Origin: an uncultured beta proteobacterium
GTDB lineage: Bacteria; Pseudomonadota; Gammaproteobacteria; Burkholderiales; Burkholderiaceae
Direction: 5' to 3'
Assembly (NCBI GenBank): GCA_903845455.1
Contig: CAIMXN010000037.1
Coordinates: 1 to 8,908, forward strand
Length of the DNA: 8,908 nucleotides
The notes under the pieces were generated by a model. That model was not told the origin of the DNA and did no database searches. It worked only from the letters and a program-made list of their open reading frames with translations. The position numbers and the translations under genes were made by a program. Of this stretch, positions 6,757-8,908 are shown piece by piece. Position 1 is the stretch's first letter. The number at the start of each line of letters is the position of its first letter.

Positions 6757-7584
6757 ATGAACGACATGAATGCATCTTTTCTAAAACCTAGCGTAATGCC
6801 CGATCTGCAATCCACTCGAGATGAGCGTGCCTTGCCGATTGAGCAAGTAGGTATTCGTGGCGTACGTCATCCATTAGTAATTCGTACAAAGACGGGTAGC
6901 TTCCCATCGGTTGGTAGTTTTGAGATGGATGTTGCTTTGCCTGCCCATATCAAGGGTACGCATATGTCCCGCTTCATGGCAATCTTGCAAAAACAAGACG
7001 AGGCGATTGATAGCACTTCTGTAGTTTCATTAGTGCGTGAGATGTTGCCGCTCTTGAATGCTACTGAAGGCCGAGTTCAATTTACCTATACCCATTTTGT
7101 GAAAAAAGCTGCGCCGGTTTCAGGCGTTGAAAGCTTGATGGATTACGAGGTGACTTGGATGGCCAAGGGTAAGAAAAATACTGCAAATGGAATTGATGTT
7201 GAATTGCATCTGCAGGCCGTAGTGCCAGTAATGAGTTTATGCCCTTGCTCAAAAGAGATTTCAGATTTTGGTGCGCATAATCAACGCTCTCATGTCACGA
7301 TGACAGTGGCGCTTGATCCACAAACTAAAATGACTGTTGAGGATTTAGTTAGCACTGCTGAGAGTGAAGCTTCAAGCGAGTTGTGGGGTTTGTTAAAACG
7401 CCCAGATGAGAAGTGGGTTACTGAGCGCTCTTATAGCAATCCAAAATTTGTTGAGGACTTGGTACGTGACGTTGCTGGGCGTCTCAAAGCGGATGCGCAC
7501 ATCTTGTCATTCGTGGTTGAGGCCGAAAATTTCGAGTCGATTCATAACCATAGCGCCTTCGCCAAGATTAGCTTAGTAAAGTAA
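6757..7584 (+). CDS. folE2: GTP cyclohydrolase FolE2 (type IB)
   Basis: Catalyses GTP to 7,8-dihydroneopterin triphosphate, the first step of folate synthesis. It belongs to the COG1469/FolE2 family, which is unrelated in sequence to FolE and can use metals other than zinc. From the ATG at 6757 it has 275 residues. Visible signatures are VGIRGVRHP at 31-39, GTHMSRF at 67-73, the active-site stretch SLCPCSKEISDFGAHNQRSH at 160-179 with Cys162 and Cys164, and NHSAF near the C terminus. The start is chosen because GGAAA at 6744-6748 precedes it by 8 bases. A longer GTG start at 6718 would overlap dxs and add 13 unmatched residues. It lies 25 bases after dxs and is probably the last gene of that operon; no clear terminator follows before the convergent tsaD. 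Confidence 0.95.
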   Translation: MNDMNASFLKPSVMPDLQSTRDERALPIEQVGIRGVRHPLVIRTKTGSFPSVGSFEMDVALPAHIKGTHMSRFMAILQKQDEAIDSTSVVSLVREMLPLLNATEGRVQFTYTHFVKKAAPVSGVESLMDYEVTWMAKGKKNTANGIDVELHLQAVVPVMSLCPCSKEISDFGAHNQRSHVTMTVALDPQTKMTVEDLVSTAESEASSELWGLLKRPDEKWVTERSYSNPKFVEDLVRDVAGRLKADAHILSFVVEAENFESIHNHSAFAKISLVK

Positions 7585-7603
7585 AGCAAGCACAATCAAG
7601 AGT

Positions 7604-8677
7604 CTAGCTAAGGTTATTGCTCTGTAAGTCCCAACGGGGCTTGATGTCAAATGCACCTGATGTCGTTGAGCCATTATTGGCAATAAGTAAACGCAGTGCA
7701 CCCGCAAACGCAATCATGACGCCGTTATCGGTACAAAGATCTAGTGGTGGGTAGTGCACTTTAAAACCATTCTTAGAGGCTTTCTCATTCAGAGCTGAGC
7801 GCAATTGCAAGTTAGCCCCAACGCCACCAGCAAGTACTAAATGTTTACAGTCTGTTTGTTTGAGTGCTTTTTCAGATTTACTGACTAAGACTGCTACCAA
7901 AGATTCGACAAAAGCCCTTGCCAGGTCGGCATGAAATTGTGCAACTTGTGCTGTGTCAGTAATATTTTTTTCTTGAAACTTTTTAACTTGATTAAGTACC
8001 GCAGTCTTTAATCCAGAGAAAGAAAAATCTAAGTCACCCGAATGCAGCATGGGTTTGGGTAAGTCGAATTGACCAGGCCGTCCTATTTCTGCTAATTTTG
8101 AAATGGCTGCTCCGCCTGGGTAATCTAGCCCGAGTAATTTGGCAGTTTTATCAAACGCCTCCCCAGCGGCATCATCTAGCGTTTCGCCAAGCAGTTCATA
8201 ACGCCCAACCCCGCTGACTTTCATGAGTTGGGTGTGGCCACCCGAAACCAGCAAAGCAATAAACGGAAATTGCGGTGCTGTTTCCCCTAAAAGAGGGGAA
8301 AGTAGGTGCCCTTCGAGGTGATGAACCCCAATGGAAGGGAGATGAAGTCCTTGTGCCAAGGATTTAGCAAAGGCACTGCCAACCAGGAGGGCGCCAGCTA
8401 GTCCTGGACCTTGGGTGTAGGCAAGCGCATCAATATCCTTGAGAGTGAGCCCAGACTGGGCTAAAGACTCGTCTAACAGGGGCAAAATCCGGCGAATGTG
8501 GTCTCTGGAAGCCAACTCTGGCACCACGCCCCCATACTCCCGGTGCATGGCGATCTGGGAGTGTAGTGCTTGCCCTAGGATGCCTTGGGAGGCAGGTTTT
8601 GCACTCTCCCAAGGGGTGGTGTTGTATAAAGCCACCCCGGTCTCGTCACAAGAAGTTTCTATGCCTAAAACAATCAT
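7604..8677 (-). CDS. tsaD: tRNA N6-adenosine threonylcarbamoyltransferase
   Basis: TsaD (Gcp/YgjD/Kae1 family) transfers threonylcarbamoyl from TC-AMP to A37 of ANN-decoding tRNAs with TsaB and TsaE. It has 357 residues, somewhat longer than the 337 of E. coli. It opens with the diagnostic MIVLGIETSCDETG. The ASKHA-fold metal ligands are His120 and His124 in HHLEGH and Asp317 in CTDNG. VSGGHT (144-149), GEAFDKTAKLLGL (172-184) and VLAGGVGAN (281-289) are also typical. Extra length comes from insertions near residues 20-33 and 232-243 and the tail (my estimate). The ATG at 8677 is the only sensible start, but its leader lacks a good Shine-Dalgarno. It faces folE2 tail to tail across 19 bases and rpsU head to head across 66 bases; tsaD beside rpsU is also the E. 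coli arrangement. Confidence 0.97.
   Translation of the reverse strand: MIVLGIETSCDETGVALYNTTPWESAKPASQGILGQALHSQIAMHREYGGVVPELASRDHIRRILPLLDESLAQSGLTLKDIDALAYTQGPGLAGALLVGSAFAKSLAQGLHLPSIGVHHLEGHLLSPLLGETAPQFPFIALLVSGGHTQLMKVSGVGRYELLGETLDDAAGEAFDKTAKLLGLDYPGGAAISKLAEIGRPGQFDLPKPMLHSGDLDFSFSGLKTAVLNQVKKFQEKNITDTAQVAQFHADLARAFVESLVAVLVSKSEKALKQTDCKHLVLAGGVGANLQLRSALNEKASKNGFKVHYPPLDLCTDNGVMIAFAGALRLLIANNGSTTSGAFDIKPRWDLQSNNLS
8281..8301 (-). repeat. Perfect 8-bp inverted repeat inside tsaD
   Basis: TTTCCCCT (8281-8288) and AGGGGAAA (8294-8301) are exact reverse complements around a 5-base loop. In the tsaD message this would form an 8-bp hairpin over codons for SPLLGE, just after the HHLEGH metal motif. 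It sits in coding sequence and is not followed by a U-tract in the tsaD direction, so it is not a normal terminator. Confidence 0.7.
8613..8638 (-). repeat. GC-rich 7-bp inverted repeat early in tsaD
   Basis: GGGGTGG (8613-8619) and CCACCCC (8632-8638) are exact reverse complements separated by 12 bases. In the tsaD message they fall about 40-65 bases after the start codon (around codons 14-22) and could form a stable stem near the region cleared by an initiating ribosome. Any role is inference. Confidence 0.6.
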
Positions 8678-8691
8678 TTTTCGCTTGGTCG

Positions 8692-8700
8692 TGCTAGAAT
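8692..8700 (+). promoter_or_regulatory. Predicted extended -10 promoter of rpsU
   Basis: TGCTAGAAT is an extended -10 element (TGn followed by TAGAAT, 5 of 6 to TATAAT). The -35 position, overlapping the first codons of tsaD, has no good TTGACA match, as expected for extended -10 promoters. Transcription would begin near 8706, leaving a leader of about 37 bases before the rpsU ATG. Confidence 0.5.
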
Positions 8701-8743
8701 CCGTGATTCAAATAATTTTCAAGCATAAACGAGTTAAACAAGC

Positions 8744-8908
8744 ATGACTACAGTCCGCCTCCGTGAAAACGAACCTTTTGAAGTGGCATTACGCCGTTTC
8801 AAGCGCACCATTGAAAAAAATGGCCTTTTGACCGACTTGCGTGCTCGCGAGTTCTATGAAAAGCCAACTGCTGAGCGCAAGCGCAAAAAAGCAGCAGCTG
8901 CAAAACGC
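8744..8908 (+). CDS. rpsU: 30S ribosomal protein S21 (3' end outside the window)
   Basis: The frame opens with MTTVRLRENEPFEVALRRFK and continues into the basic stretch ERKRKKAAAAKR, the unmistakable S21 sequence. S21 is a small, very basic 30S protein that helps mRNA pairing at initiation. The window holds 55 codons with no stop; the betaproteobacterial protein is about 70 residues, so roughly 15 residues and the stop lie beyond the right edge. The ATG is preceded only by a weak GAG at 8731-8733. In many proteobacteria rpsU leads the macromolecular synthesis operon (with dnaG and rpoD), which may follow here; that cannot be seen. It is divergent from tsaD and shares a 66-base intergenic region with it. 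Confidence 0.95.
   Translation, partial: MTTVRLRENEPFEVALRRFKRTIEKNGLLTDLRAREFYEKPTAERKRKKAAAAKR

Noticed and set aside
7585..7603. Possible bidirectional terminator between folE2 and tsaD
   Set aside because: The 19-base gap and flanks show only 4-base complementarities and no GC-rich stem with a T-tract.
8439..8747. Open frame of 102 codons on the + strand across the start of tsaD and into rpsU
   Set aside because: It is antisense to the strongly conserved TsaD N terminus, shows no recognisable domain, and overlaps the rpsU start; it is a shadow of real coding sequence.

Overview
The window reads as ordinary core chromosome of a betaproteobacterium of the Burkholderiaceae. Protein character, moderate GC (judged by eye) and short intergenic gaps fit Polynucleobacter or a close relative best. 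Two arrangements support this: the xseB-ispA-dxs-folE2 gene order, and tsaD placed back-to-back with rpsU. The genus is inferred from recognition, not from a search. There are ten protein genes, two of them cut by the window edges. I see no RNA gene, mobile element, CRISPR array or prophage.

Layout. Positions 1-1568 (+): a dienelactone-hydrolase-family protein, open at the left edge, overlaps by 4 bases a ZIP-family metal transporter. Positions 1565-3532 (-): a Rieske non-heme iron oxygenase alpha subunit and, 21 bases downstream, a 3-mercaptopyruvate-type sulfurtransferase form a two-gene unit that meets the ZIP gene tail to tail with overlapping stop codons. Positions 3533-3685: a compact divergent control region with a TATAAT box for the Rieske unit, a TTGGAA/TATATA promoter for the opposite operon, and a dyad in the Rieske leader. 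Positions 3686-7584 (+): xseB, ispA, dxs and folE2, tightly packed and probably one operon. Positions 7604-8677 (-): tsaD. Positions 8744-8908 (+): rpsU, cut at the right edge, with an extended -10 promoter between it and tsaD.

Function. dxs makes 1-deoxy-D-xylulose 5-phosphate, the entry to the MEP isoprenoid pathway (and a thiamine and pyridoxal precursor), and ispA makes farnesyl diphosphate from its products. xseB is the small subunit of exonuclease VII and is also linked to ispA-dxs in E. coli. folE2 starts folate synthesis from GTP. tsaD (t6A tRNA modification) and rpsU (ribosomal protein S21) serve translation. The least explained gene is the Rieske oxygenase: it has no reductase or ferredoxin partner here, its substrate is unknown, and it carries Glu where many family members carry the bridging Asp.

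I find no clear undescribed multi-gene system. The points most worth checking are the orphan Rieske-sulfurtransferase pair, its shared promoter region and leader hairpin, and a 15-base tandem duplication that spans the dxs start codon.
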